A stretch of 64,000 bases of DNA from positions 1 to 64,000 of the forward strand of contig JAQWSL010000100.1 of assembly GCA_029243225.1 (NCBI GenBank). Reading direction: 5' to 3'. This document shows positions 18,819 to 28,326 of the stretch, piece after piece. How positions within the stretch are numbered: the stretch's first letter is position 1; each line of letters starts with the position of its first letter. Origin of the DNA: Flavobacteriales bacterium. GTDB taxonomy: Bacteria; Bacteroidota; Bacteroidia; Flavobacteriales_D; Parvicellaceae. Made by a program: the position numbers and the translations under genes. The notes under the pieces are model-generated. The model worked only from the letters and a program-made list of their open reading frames with translations, ran no database searches and was not told the DNA's origin.

Positions 18819-21686
18819 TTAATACACAATTTTTTTAGAAACACTTAAGTTATTTTTATTGTTTATTAATGAAATTATGTATACGCCATGATTTAAAAAA
18901 TCAACATTAATACTAGTTTTAAAATCTGAGAATTTAACCATTCTTCCAGTCATATCAGAAATTAATACATAGTTGAACTGTTCATTATTACTAATTAAAT
19001 CTATATGCAAAGTTGAATTTGAAATGTAAATATTAAAATCATCGTTATAATTTGCATCATTTAAATCTAACAAGTCATCTTGCACACATATGTTATCTAT
19101 AAGAACATTTGTACATAGGCCTATACTGTCGTTATCTGCAGTCAAAGTAATTGTATATGTGCCAGCAATTTCGTATGTGTATATTGGATTTTCGTCAACT
19201 GAATAGTTCCCATCACCAAAATCCCATAAATAAGAATTAGAACCTAATGAATGGTTACTAAAATAGACTTCATTTGAAAAATCTAGTAATACTGTATCTA
19301 AAGGGAAAGAAAAATCAGCAATCACCTCTTCTTGTTCAGTTATAATAATATTTTGATTTATCATAGTGCAAGACCCAATATGATTAGTTTGTAATGAATA
19401 AATTCCTGCATTAATATTTAAAAAAGAAATAGAATCCGAAGAAGCCTCTAAAGAATCAATTAAAACCCCATTTTCATTATATACATTGAAATACGAACCT
19501 GAAATTCCATTTCCGGACAATGTAAATAAAGCACTATTGTCATTAAAACAAGTTGAGTTTGTAACATTAATATCGTAATCAACATTAATATGAAGAATAA
19601 ATCTTGGAGAAGGGGACAAAGTATCTGAAGCAAAAGTATAAGAACTATCTATTCTTAAATCTGAAACAGCACCTGTGTGCAAGTCTTCTAAAGTAATACA
19701 AGATCCTATCATAAACTGAGCTAAATCAAAGAAATCTATTGTGTAGTTACCAGGAGCAGCAGAACCAATTTTAACACCAATTGGAATATCTAAAGATTGA
19801 TTGTTATTAATTAGGTTTGCACCTAAACTATAACCATCTGATGAAATTGGAAAAATATTTGGAGCTAAATCTGGTAAAGGACTAAAAGATTTAACAACGT
19901 CTAACCCTTGATCAAAATTACTCGATGCATTTGAAACAGCTTTAATGAAACTAAAATCATGATATCCATTTACATCGCCAGAAATTTTAATCTTTAATGG
20001 ATTATTAATTCCATTTGAAGATTTAACATAAGTAGTTGAATTTGGTGATAAATGGCTTTGTTGGAAAGTTATATCTGTGCTACCAACAGATGTTTTATGA
20101 ACCCAAATGCCCTGACTATGAGAAATTATATTTGATAGAGTACCTCCACCAGATCCAGAATAAAAAACATTGTTACCAACATCTGCATCATAAATCCAGT
20201 AAGCATCATCAACAATAGAGCTATTATCGGCATGAAAAAGATCCCAATCTAAATTACAAGGGTATGGATTAGTAATTAAATTCCAACCTCTCTGATCAGT
20301 AGTCCCACCCTTAGTAACTGTTATATCTTGATCACCTGTATAAGGTGTTCCTGAAACAGATAATTTATAAGTGCTTGCATCGGTATATATCCATGTACCA
20401 GATGAAGGAGTTGTGTTGTCATTAATAGTACTTGCGTCCTGCCATCCAGCTTCTTTATTAGCATCTGTTGCAGCTGCTTCATCATAAGTGTAACTATTAA
20501 TCCATCCAAATGATGGATAATCAGAACCTGAAAAACCAGAAAATATTACACCATCATCTTGCCAATTAATAAGTTGAGTTGACATAACAGGAGAACCAAA
20601 CATTCTATAACCTTGAGAACTTGTAGGTATATACCTTTCAACAGTCAAATTTCCAAAATATGAACTTAACCCCAAATTTAGTTGACCAGCAGTATTGTCA
20701 GCGTCACTTTCAAGAACAACAGTTCCACTAACATTATTAAAATTTCCTGAGCTTAAATCAAATACTTCTTCAATATTTAAAATGCTACTTGAAAGAAGCA
20801 ATCCAGTACTATTATCCAAAGTTAAATTTTTAAAATTATTAGTACCTGAACCTGAAATAGTTTGAGTAGATGAACCATTAAAAGTTATTGTGTTACCCGA
20901 ACCTATAGAAGAAAATATAGCATTATTAGTCCAGTCTTCCAAAACAGTAAAATCACCATCAACACTAGTAGAACTATTTATTGTTACATTTTTATAATCA
21001 TTTGCTGCTGGAATTGGAAAATCGGAAGTGTTATTCCAAATTATGTCTCCATCACCAGAAAAAAAGCATGCAGTTGATGGCACATTAACCTTAAGGAATG
21101 ATGTTGTATTAACTATAAGAGTACCTTCATTTGTAAAAGTACTTCCAGATGATGATTTAACTAAACCGTTAACTGTTAAAGTATTACCTGAATTAATTTT
21201 CAATTTCCCGGAGGAAGACAACGATAATTCGCCATTAACAACTAAGTCTGAATCTATTTCAAGTATAGCCGAACTAATAACATTTAAATTAGCCAACGGA
21301 ATAGTCCCAGCACCATCCAAGGCACCAGATCTTACTTGATAATAATTTCCAGAACCAGAAATTACACCATTGTTTGTACTTGTTGTATTAAAACCATATA
21401 CATATAATGAATAAGTATTATCAAGAGCTAATTCACCGTCAATAAATAATTTACAAATCCTTGTATTACCAAGGCTTGAAGCTTGAACAATATGCCCAAT
21501 TTGAATCTCAACAGTATCATCTAAATCAGGGACATTATCTGCATCTGTACCAGATGTCAATAACCAAGTAGTAGGATTATCCCAATCACCAGAGGCTACC
21601 TGAGACTGAAAATAAGAAGGATCTTGAGAATAAAATAAATTGTATTGCAATACAAAAAACAGGAGTAAAAATAATCTATATTTCAT
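18819..21686 (-). CDS. Large T9SS cargo protein with PKD domain and type A sorting domain
   Basis: A 955-aa secreted protein. Signal peptide 1-20 (MKYRLFLLLFFVLQYNLFYS). A G8-like/adhesion region (GDWDNPTTW, PDLDDTVEIQIGHIV) opens the mature part, followed by long Ser/Thr/Asn/Gly-rich beta repeats; a PKD domain lies near residues 795-865 (SYLWDFGDGNYSVDENPIYTY); the last 71 residues are a type A C-terminal sorting domain (VLISDMTGRMVKF, NHGVYIISL, KKIVY). It should be exported by Sec and T9SS and anchored on the cell surface. It lies in the same orientation as the glycan genes but has its own promoter box (21706-21713). Ligand or function unknown. Confidence 0.88.
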   Translation of the reverse strand: MKYRLFLLLFFVLQYNLFYSQDPSYFQSQVASGDWDNPTTWLLTSGTDADNVPDLDDTVEIQIGHIVQASSLGNTRICKLFIDGELALDNTYSLYVYGFNTTSTNNGVISGSGNYYQVRSGALDGAGTIPLANLNVISSAILEIDSDLVVNGELSLSSSGKLKINSGNTLTVNGLVKSSSGSTFTNEGTLIVNTTSFLKVNVPSTACFFSGDGDIIWNNTSDFPIPAANDYKNVTINSSTSVDGDFTVLEDWTNNAIFSSIGSGNTITFNGSSTQTISGSGTNNFKNLTLDNSTGLLLSSSILNIEEVFDLSSGNFNNVSGTVVLESDADNTAGQLNLGLSSYFGNLTVERYIPTSSQGYRMFGSPVMSTQLINWQDDGVIFSGFSGSDYPSFGWINSYTYDEAAATDANKEAGWQDASTINDNTTPSSGTWIYTDASTYKLSVSGTPYTGDQDITVTKGGTTDQRGWNLITNPYPCNLDWDLFHADNSSIVDDAYWIYDADVGNNVFYSGSGGGTLSNIISHSQGIWVHKTSVGSTDITFQQSHLSPNSTTYVKSSNGINNPLKIKISGDVNGYHDFSFIKAVSNASSNFDQGLDVVKSFSPLPDLAPNIFPISSDGYSLGANLINNNQSLDIPIGVKIGSAAPGNYTIDFFDLAQFMIGSCITLEDLHTGAVSDLRIDSSYTFASDTLSPSPRFILHINVDYDINVTNSTCFNDNSALFTLSGNGISGSYFNVYNENGVLIDSLEASSDSISFLNINAGIYSLQTNHIGSCTMINQNIIITEQEEVIADFSFPLDTVLLDFSNEVYFSNHSLGSNSYLWDFGDGNYSVDENPIYTYEIAGTYTITLTADNDSIGLCTNVLIDNICVQDDLLDLNDANYNDDFNIYISNSTLHIDLISNNEQFNYVLISDMTGRMVKFSDFKTSINVDFLNHGVYIISLINNKNNLSVSKKIVY

Positions 21687-21705
21687 GAGTGGAAAAGGTA
21701 TATTA

Positions 21706-21713
21706 CAAATATA
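21706..21713 (-). promoter_or_regulatory. Putative -7 promoter box (TATATTTG) of the T9SS cargo gene
   Basis: Minus-strand TATATTTG matches TAnnTTTG and lies 20 bases before the ATG at 21686, for a leader of about 13 nt. It indicates that the T9SS gene, and perhaps the 14 genes downstream, can be transcribed independently of the upstream half of the locus. Confidence 0.5.
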
Positions 21714-21721
21714 CGATTTTC

Positions 21722-21733
21722 ATGTATATACAT
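21722..21733. promoter_or_regulatory. 12-bp perfect palindrome upstream of the T9SS gene promoter
   Basis: ATGTATATACAT is self-complementary and sits 9 bp upstream of the -7 box, between the expected -7 and -33 elements, a position where a dimeric repressor could act. In AT-rich DNA such palindromes can arise by chance, so the operator role is tentative. The rest of the 115-bp gap (21687-21801) shows nothing else. Confidence 0.25.
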
Positions 21734-21801
21734 ATAATTTAAACTTCCAAACGTAAAAATTAAAAATTAGATTATTAAAAAGATAATAATCAATCAATTA
21801 A

Positions 21802-22992
21802 TTATAATTTCAACACTCTATCAAGTATTGAAGAATTAAAATTCTCCAAAGAAAATAATTTCGATTTCTCATGAACATTAATTTTATAACTCTCAATATC
21901 ATTAACGCTAAGAGCATTAATACAATTTGCCATTTCATTTACATCAAATGAATTAGAAACGACACCGAAATTATTTTTCTCAGTAATTTCTTTCATTTCA
22001 TCAATAGGACTAACAGCTAAACATAAATTAGCTTGTATAAATTCAAAATACTTATTTGGCAAAGCATTACTCTCGTTAAAATTAGATGGAGATAAAAGAT
22101 ATAAACCAATATCATATTGGTTTAACATTTTAGAGATTTTTTCAGAAGATACAGGGTTTTCAAATATAACTTTATCTGTTTTCATTCTTTTTAACCTTTT
22201 AAAATATTCTCGATTAGATGGAACTAAAATTAAAGTCAAACTATAATTTTTGGGTAATAAATTAACGAGATCAATCATTTTATCAAGGTTTCTTGACGGA
22301 ATGGCCGCCCCGTGATGAACTAATTTTATATTATTTTCATCTACAATAGAAGGTTTAGTATCTTCATAATTCTTAACATTATAAAACACTAAAATATTTG
22401 ATTTATCAATATCGAAATTATGAGCATACTCTTCAGAAATACTTTTATTAACACAAAATAAAAGAGTTGCTTCTTTTAAAAACCTTGCACACAAACTATT
22501 TAAATAATATTCTTTTTGACTCCAATTATTTTGATCATTAAATTCTTTAGGATAATATTCATGTAAATTAACAATTAACTTACTCTTACTCTTTTTTGAA
22601 AAGTAAACCATAAATGGAAGGGAAGAAATATGATGATAAATAAGAATATCAAAGGTTAATGCCTTTAATTTGCTGTTTAAATAATAATATTTTAAATCAT
22701 ATAAAAAAGGGATATCTCTAGGTTTAACAAAACCAAATGAAAATAAAAATTTAAGCTTTAAAAATTGATTATGAATAAAATTTATGCCTGAATTTGATTT
22801 TTTTTTATTTTTCAGTATGATTGGATTAATATTAATATCTATGAACCTACTCTCATCTATGTAATTTGGTTTAAAATCACCTGCAATAAGTATATCAAAA
22901 TCATTTTTAAGAACTAAATATTCATTATATAACCTTGGAGCTCTATGAGAATTTCTTTCACAAACTATTAATATCTTTTTAAGGCTAGACAT
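21802..22992 (-). CDS. Glycosyltransferase (GT4-like)
   Basis: A 396-aa GT-B-like protein starting at ATG 22992 (a TTG three bases upstream adds one residue). The N-terminus KKILIVCERNSHRAPRLYNE and INLHEYYPKEFN resemble GT4 enzymes of surface glycan loci; LVHHGAAIPSRNLDKMIDLV is the donor-domain Gly-loop region and NESNALPNKYFEFIQANLCL stands in place of the EX7E motif. ATG is 7 bp from the acyltransferase gene, so it is co-transcribed. Substrates unknown. Confidence 0.8.
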   Translation of the reverse strand: MSSLKKILIVCERNSHRAPRLYNEYLVLKNDFDILIAGDFKPNYIDESRFIDININPIILKNKKKSNSGINFIHNQFLKLKFLFSFGFVKPRDIPFLYDLKYYYLNSKLKALTFDILIYHHISSLPFMVYFSKKSKSKLIVNLHEYYPKEFNDQNNWSQKEYYLNSLCARFLKEATLLFCVNKSISEEYAHNFDIDKSNILVFYNVKNYEDTKPSIVDENNIKLVHHGAAIPSRNLDKMIDLVNLLPKNYSLTLILVPSNREYFKRLKRMKTDKVIFENPVSSEKISKMLNQYDIGLYLLSPSNFNESNALPNKYFEFIQANLCLAVSPIDEMKEITEKNNFGVVSNSFDVNEMANCINALSVNDIESYKINVHEKSKLFSLENFNSSILDRVLKL

Positions 22993-22998
22993 CAATTT

Positions 22999-23799
22999 TT
23001 AAAATATTCTTGGTTTTTGGCTAACATAATTTTTTGTTTCAGAATCTTTGATATTTGACAAAACTGCACCTAAACCTACTATAGAGTTTGAATGAATATT
23101 ACAACCTTTAAGAATTGCAGCATATTTTCCTATCCACACATTATGCCCAATTAAAACTGGAGCTGTTTTAGGTTTAACAAAATCAGTTAGGCCATTTGGA
23201 AATTGATTTTTTATGTTTTTTCTTCTTAATTCTGGATCAATAGAATGAATATTTGAATCATATATTGTTGCATGATAAGAACATAATAAATAATCACCAA
23301 TTTGAATCTTTTCATCACACCTTATATCAGTGAAAAATCCAAATCCAGAATATCTCCCAATAGATAATTCTCCACCAAACCGAACTTGAATTTTCTCTAA
23401 AAATAATTTACATCTATTAGCAGTTGAAAAAATACCACTATTAATATAAATATTTGTTTGATGCATCTTAAAAGACCCAATAATTGTATGGACTCCAATA
23501 TTTGATTTAGAATTATTTAACACTCTGATTTCAGTGTTTTTTATTACGACATTATCCTGTATTACAAGAGTCGAGTTACTCTCACAACAAATGACAACAT
23601 TTTCAAGAATTACATTATCACCAATCTGAATAGTAGAATTGCCCTTTGAAATTATAGAAACATATTTTTTAATTAATGTCCCATTATAACTAATCTTAGA
23701 ATTATTTTCAACAGAAATATAATTAAAGGGGTCTTTACCTAAGATTTTCTTTATAAATACTAAAAGAAGAGATTGTTTAGAAAAAAAATCATTTATCAT
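22999..23799 (-). CDS. Hexapeptide-repeat acyltransferase
   Basis: A 266-aa protein with a long left-handed beta-helix: degenerate hexapeptides run from about residue 40 (IQIGDNVILENVVICCESNS) to the C-terminus (IGHNVWIGKYAAILKGCNI, NSIVGLGAVLSN). ATIYDSNIHSID supplies the His expected for acetyl transfer. It is longer than the WcaF-type copy at 5481-6029 and probably O- or N-acylates a different sugar. ATG start overlapping the Wzt gene end by 11 bp. Confidence 0.83.
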   Translation of the reverse strand: MINDFFSKQSLLLVFIKKILGKDPFNYISVENNSKISYNGTLIKKYVSIISKGNSTIQIGDNVILENVVICCESNSTLVIQDNVVIKNTEIRVLNNSKSNIGVHTIIGSFKMHQTNIYINSGIFSTANRCKLFLEKIQVRFGGELSIGRYSGFGFFTDIRCDEKIQIGDYLLCSYHATIYDSNIHSIDPELRRKNIKNQFPNGLTDFVKPKTAPVLIGHNVWIGKYAAILKGCNIHSNSIVGLGAVLSNIKDSETKNYVSQKPRIF

Positions 23800-25063
23800 C
23801 CCATTTATGTTTTAAATAAATACCATTGTAATTATTAGGATAAGTATATGCTTCACTAATAAAGCTTCCACCCTGTATCTCAAAATACGTTAAATCCTTA
23901 ATCCAATCTTCTGTAATTTGATTCTTTTTTAGAATTACATTTATTATGAATTTACCAGATGAGAAAGGCACTTCGAACACTTCACATTTAACAGAATTAA
24001 ATCCAGGTTTCAAGCTAATATTATAATCTAAATATTCATTACCTATCATTGAACATACTCTATCATCAGAACTCCTAAATCCTATGGCAATTTGAACAGA
24101 TTGGTTAGATTGGGTATAATTCTCTAATCCTAAATAAAATCTAATATTGTCACCTATACAAAATTGTTTTGTCTCAACATTGTTCACGTTGAGAATTTTA
24201 AAATCATTAAATTGAATATTACCCAACCCCGACCTAGAAACTTTATTAAAATTAATTTCCTTAATTGAATTTCCTTTTTGATAATGTTCAATCACGTCTG
24301 CTATATTGTTGGATTCAAATGATATTTCTCCTTGATTTAGAACCACCCCTCTATTGCATAGATTTCTAATGCTTCCCATATTATGACTCACAAATAAAAC
24401 CGTTCTACCCTCGTTTTCACTGACTTCTTTTATCTTTCCAACAGCATTTTTTTGAAATTCATAATCTCCAACGGCCAACACCTCATCAACAATTAAAATA
24501 TCTGGTTCTAAGAATGCAGCAACTGCAAAACCTAACCTAACACGCATTCCTGATGAAAAACGCTTAACAGGTGTATCAACATACATTTGACATCCCGAGA
24601 AATCAATAATATCATCAAATTTCTTTTTTATTTCTTCTTTTTTCATCCCCAAAATTGCTCCATTCAAGAAAATATTTTCTTTAGCAGTCATTTCTGGATG
24701 CATTCCCGTTCCAACTTCTAACAATGAAGCTATGTTACCTTTATACTTAATTAAACCTTCCGTGGGAGATGTAATTTGAGAAATCAATTTCAGCAATGTT
24801 GATTTACCAGCACCATTTTTACCAATTATTCCTAAAACATCACCTTTATTAACATGAAGGTTTAAGTTTTTTAAAACCCATACAAAGTCATGAATAGCTT
24901 TGACATCTCTTTCATTTTTATGAGTAATTAGTTTAGCAGGGTCATCTTTTCCTCTTATTTTCGCAATAAAGCTATTTAAATCATGAGAAAGTGTTCCAGT
25001 CCCAAACTGACCCAGTCTATACATTTTACCAAGTCTTTCTATTTTCAATACTAGATCACTCAT
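23789..25063 (-). CDS. wzt: Polysaccharide ABC exporter ATPase (Wzt-like) with C-terminal glycan-binding-like domain
   Basis: A 424-aa ABC ATPase of the teichoic-acid/O-antigen exporter type (TagH/Wzt). Walker A GKNGAGKST at residues 81-89, ABC signature FSSGMRV (169-175) and Walker B ILIVDE (189-194) are intact. Residues from about 260 to 424 form an extra beta-rich domain, as in Wzt proteins where it recognises the capped end of the O-polysaccharide before export. It pairs with the permease gene, overlapping it by one base. An export system with this domain normally handles a fully polymerised undecaprenyl-linked chain. ATG start. Confidence 0.92.
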   Translation of the reverse strand: MSDLVLKIERLGKMYRLGQFGTGTLSHDLNSFIAKIRGKDDPAKLITHKNERDVKAIHDFVWVLKNLNLHVNKGDVLGIIGKNGAGKSTLLKLISQITSPTEGLIKYKGNIASLLEVGTGMHPEMTAKENIFLNGAILGMKKEEIKKKFDDIIDFSGCQMYVDTPVKRFSSGMRVRLGFAVAAFLEPDILIVDEVLAVGDYEFQKNAVGKIKEVSENEGRTVLFVSHNMGSIRNLCNRGVVLNQGEISFESNNIADVIEHYQKGNSIKEINFNKVSRSGLGNIQFNDFKILNVNNVETKQFCIGDNIRFYLGLENYTQSNQSVQIAIGFRSSDDRVCSMIGNEYLDYNISLKPGFNSVKCEVFEVPFSSGKFIINVILKKNQITEDWIKDLTYFEIQGGSFISEAYTYPNNYNGIYLKHKWDDK

Positions 25064-25938
25064 TATATTTTATCAATAAAAGTTTTTTCTGATTTGTTAA
25101 AAATTAATATCCCAACAACTAAGACGATAAAGGAAAACACAAAAGAATATATTAAACCTTCAATATAAACTTCACCTTTTCCTAAAAATACAAACCTAAA
25201 TGTTTCCAAAATATGTGTGAAGGGGTTTAGATACATAAAGGTTCTAATTTTCAATTGAGATGCACTATGACCTATAGAACTTAAAGGATAAATAATTGGA
25301 GTTGCAAACATTAATAATTGTATTCCAAATTGAATGAAGAATTTTAAATCACGATATTTTACAGTAATTGATGTGAAAACTAAACCTAAACCTAAACCTA
25401 ACATTGCCATAACAATTAACAATAAAGGAAACAAAGCAATGTAATAGCTAGGGTTTATTATAACCCCATTATACAAATAATAAAAGAAAAAAAACAGAAA
25501 TAATAAAAATTGCACACAAAACTTTAATAAGCCAGATATTGATTTTGATAGAGGTATTATTAATCTTGGAAAATAAACCTTTCCGAATAAATTCTGATTT
25601 TCATTAAAAGTATCGGAAGTTTGTAAAAAACATTCTGAAAAATAATTCCAAACAATAATACCAGACAAATAAAATAATGGTTGAGGAATCCCATCTGTTG
25701 AAATTTTAGCAATATTTCCAAAAACAATGACATAAGCAAGCATCATCATTATTGGTTGAATAAAATACCATATAGGACCAAGAATAGTTTGCTTATAAAG
25801 AGTTACAAAGTCCCTGTAAATAAATCTAAAAAGTAAATCTTTGTACTTAAATAACTCATTTAATTTTAATTTAAACAAGTTATGTTCTTCACCTATTACT
25901 CTTGTCCATTTAATTTCAGACGAATTATTCTCTTTCAT
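25063..25938 (-). CDS. wzm: Polysaccharide ABC exporter permease (Wzm-like)
   Basis: A 291-aa ABC-2 type permease with six hydrophobic segments (e.g. PIWYFIQPIMMMLAYVIVFG, LLLIVMAMLGLGLGLVF, GLIYSFVFSFIVLVVGILIF). The N-terminal amphipathic stretch and RDFVTLYKQTILGPIW are typical of Wzm/TagG. With the adjacent Wzt-like ATPase it should flip undecaprenyl-PP-linked polysaccharide across the inner membrane. ATG start; 20 bp from the NeuB-like gene. Confidence 0.92.
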   Translation of the reverse strand: MKENNSSEIKWTRVIGEEHNLFKLKLNELFKYKDLLFRFIYRDFVTLYKQTILGPIWYFIQPIMMMLAYVIVFGNIAKISTDGIPQPLFYLSGIIVWNYFSECFLQTSDTFNENQNLFGKVYFPRLIIPLSKSISGLLKFCVQFLLFLFFFFYYLYNGVIINPSYYIALFPLLLIVMAMLGLGLGLVFTSITVKYRDLKFFIQFGIQLLMFATPIIYPLSSIGHSASQLKIRTFMYLNPFTHILETFRFVFLGKGEVYIEGLIYSFVFSFIVLVVGILIFNKSEKTFIDKI

Positions 25939-25958
25939 TTTAAAAATTAATGCTAGAT

Positions 25959-26645
25959 CTAAATGTTTCTAATAATTTCAAACTCTTTTGAAATGTTTTT
26001 AATTAATGTTAAATCATGCATATTCATTGATCCTAAGTGAGCTTGCTCTGTAATGTATTGATGAGATTGCTGTAGAGTAAAATGTTTTTCTAAAAACATT
26101 GCACCATGAGCAGAGGCAAAAAGAGCTCCTGAATTTCCTAATGTATGGTCAGAAACACCCTTAAAACAAGATTTTTGAAAATCTGGCATTGAAAATTCAT
26201 CTAATCTAGTTGGATATTTCACAACACAATACAAATATGTAGCGTGATCAAACTTCTCTACCTTACTGGGGTTTAAGTCTGAAGGTATTGAAACAAATGT
26301 TTGTATTTTTTGTTTCATTATCTCTTTCACAAGATCAGGCATTTCTAAATGCATTCTTGCCGCTACTTTAAGATATGGCAAATTCAACTTTATACACCAA
26401 TCTAATCTATCAAAGGTAAAAGGTGTTGCAAAAAGAGGAATATTTAAGTTGTCTGCAAAAATTTTAAGTCTTTTAAGGTCTTCAAAAGACATAGACAAAT
26501 AAGCTCTTTCAGAACCAAATTGAGTGTCTGTATAAAGCTGTACTTTTATTGCATCGGCACCAGCTAATTTAGATTGTAGAATCATTTGTTCAGCGACTTC
26601 AACTTTACCGCTAAATTGTGGAGATATTTCTGAAATTATAAACAT
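25959..26645 (-). CDS. NeuB-family sialic-acid-synthase-like protein lacking the SAF domain
   Basis: A 228-aa TIM-barrel protein of the N-acetylneuraminate synthase family. GADAIKVQ (29-36), FATPFTFDR, the metal-ligand-like His residues in GVSDHT (H167) and EKHFTL (H188), and a terminal LGSMNMHDL match NeuB/PseI/LegI. It ends where the barrel ends: the 60-100 residue SAF (antifreeze-like) domain, which in known enzymes completes the partner's active site, is absent, and only 20 bp separate the stop from wzm. The N-terminal NHxG motif is replaced by SPQFSG. Product could be a nonulosonate-like keto acid, or the protein may be divergent in function. ATG start. Confidence 0.75.
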   Translation of the reverse strand: MFIISEISPQFSGKVEVAEQMILQSKLAGADAIKVQLYTDTQFGSERAYLSMSFEDLKRLKIFADNLNIPLFATPFTFDRLDWCIKLNLPYLKVAARMHLEMPDLVKEIMKQKIQTFVSIPSDLNPSKVEKFDHATYLYCVVKYPTRLDEFSMPDFQKSCFKGVSDHTLGNSGALFASAHGAMFLEKHFTLQQSHQYITEQAHLGSMNMHDLTLIKNISKEFEIIRNI

Positions 26646-26646
26646 A

Positions 26647-28326
26647 TTATTTTAATTCATATAATTTTAAATCATAATACAAAAGATGTTTTGTATCTAA
26701 TAAAGTTAATTTAGAAGAATCAATTTTATTATAAAAAAATAAATCACCTCGCATTTTTTTAAACAATAAATATTTTTTCTTGTCATCATATTGCAAATAT
26801 AATTTATCAAATGAATATTTTTCACTATTAAGTGAATAAGGATTTAATATCGGCACAGAATTAGTATACAAACTATAAGAATGCGGAAAACCATCTATTA
26901 AATAATTCCCCTCTAACAAAGGTCTTATTTCAGTCAAATAGTCTCTTATTTCAAATTTCTTATTTATATAATAGACATTACTTATTATTAAAAACATTAA
27001 AATAATACAAAAAGAAAAACCAGTATACATAATTTTTAAATTGCTTTTAACTAAAATAAGAAAACTAAAAATGCCAAAAACTAGAAGAGGAATAATGGAA
27101 ATAAAAAATGATAAATTGGCATAATAGCCATAATTAAAGCTATTCCAATAATTAACAGAATAATTCAATTTGTATGAATATATAACTAATGGAATTGTCA
27201 ATAGAATAGAAATTAAAACTGATTTATTCTTTTCAGAATTATTATTTTTTTTGAAAAACTCTAAGCCAAAACAAAACACAATTGGAAGTAATACAATCCA
27301 TTTTTTAAAAGGGTAACTATTAAGGAATATAGATTGTAAAAAAGCACATAAAATTATTACTAATAATAAATCAGATTTAAAAAGTTTAAAACCTCTATAA
27401 AATATTTCTTTGAATCTATATGTGAAATAAAAAATTAAAAAGAATAGCCAAATATTATTATATCTAAAAAGATTTGTAAAGAAAACTGAACTTAAATTCT
27501 TCAGTCCAGAAATAATAATAGTTGAAATTCCAAAATTACTTTCTATTGAAAATGCACTTCTTTTAGAATTAAAAGTAATGAAAATATTCAAATAGTCTTC
27601 AAGTGTATTGCCCAATAATGCAATAGTAATTAAAAACAAAATAAAGGCAGTAATCCCTCCTAAAAACAAAGGAATAATCAGTTTAAAATTCTTTTGATTA
27701 ATTATAAAAATAAGGTAATATGAGCAAACACCTAAAGCAAAAAACACATTATATATATAGACAAATAAAATAGATGAAATAGCCAAAAAAGAAACAACAA
27801 ATAATTGTTTATTTATATTCTTTATATAATAAAAACAAAATAAAGAAAAGCTTAAAATTAAAATTGAATATATCTGAGGAGTTTGAAACCTACAAAAAGT
27901 GAAAAAATAAAAATCTGATAGCAAAAAGCATAGTAAAAAATATTTTGAAAATGAATCATTTTTTAGTTCTTTACAAGAAATCTTAAAGAGAAAAAAAACA
28001 ACAATTAAAGATATAAATGGAACACCAAATCTTAACCCCCAGTAATTGTTACCAAAAAGATGAAATGACAAATAGGTTAAAGGAGTACTATACAAGCAAA
28101 CCAAATCTGATGAAGTTGTGTTGAAATTTGGATCAGTTTTACCAACATCATTATAATACCGCAGCAAACCTCCTATAGAATAATATGACTCATCCTCTTG
28201 AGAAATCCCAGAAACCATGTAAGAGGGAACATCTTGATCCAAATATAGGAATCTAGAAAAAAGCAAAATAACAACAACCAGTTGGATAGAAAATTTGAAA
28301 ATATTATGAGAGGAAAATCTTAACAT
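26647..28326 (-). CDS. Polytopic membrane glycosyltransferase-like protein (GT39/GT-C type)
   Basis: A 559-aa integral membrane protein with about 11 hydrophobic helices (for example FSIQLVVVILLFSRFLYL, FGVPFISLIVVFFLFKI, LIIPLFLGGITAFILFLI). The first loop with QEDESYYSIGG resembles the acidic loop of GT-C enzymes that use polyprenyl-phosphate sugars (ArnT/PMT), and a soluble C-terminal tail follows. A GT39-like role in adding a branch sugar on the periplasmic side is inferred; direct motif support is modest. ATG start; 1 bp upstream of the NeuB-like gene and overlapping the AsnB copy 3 end by 23 bp. Confidence 0.65.
   Translation of the reverse strand: MLRFSSHNIFKFSIQLVVVILLFSRFLYLDQDVPSYMVSGISQEDESYYSIGGLLRYYNDVGKTDPNFNTTSSDLVCLYSTPLTYLSFHLFGNNYWGLRFGVPFISLIVVFFLFKISCKELKNDSFSKYFLLCFLLSDFYFFTFCRFQTPQIYSILILSFSLFCFYYIKNINKQLFVVSFLAISSILFVYIYNVFFALGVCSYYLIFIINQKNFKLIIPLFLGGITAFILFLITIALLGNTLEDYLNIFITFNSKRSAFSIESNFGISTIIISGLKNLSSVFFTNLFRYNNIWLFFLIFYFTYRFKEIFYRGFKLFKSDLLLVIILCAFLQSIFLNSYPFKKWIVLLPIVFCFGLEFFKKNNNSEKNKSVLISILLTIPLVIYSYKLNYSVNYWNSFNYGYYANLSFFISIIPLLVFGIFSFLILVKSNLKIMYTGFSFCIILMFLIISNVYYINKKFEIRDYLTEIRPLLEGNYLIDGFPHSYSLYTNSVPILNPYSLNSEKYSFDKLYLQYDDKKKYLLFKKMRGDLFFYNKIDSSKLTLLDTKHLLYYDLKLYELK

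Noticed and set aside
21028-21339. 103-aa plus-strand ORF
   Set aside because: Lies wholly antisense within the T9SS cargo gene, whose frame has clear domain evidence; no independent start signal.
25939-25958. Frameshifted SAF domain after the NeuB-like gene
   Set aside because: Only 20 bp separate its stop from the Wzm gene, so no hidden domain can be present there.
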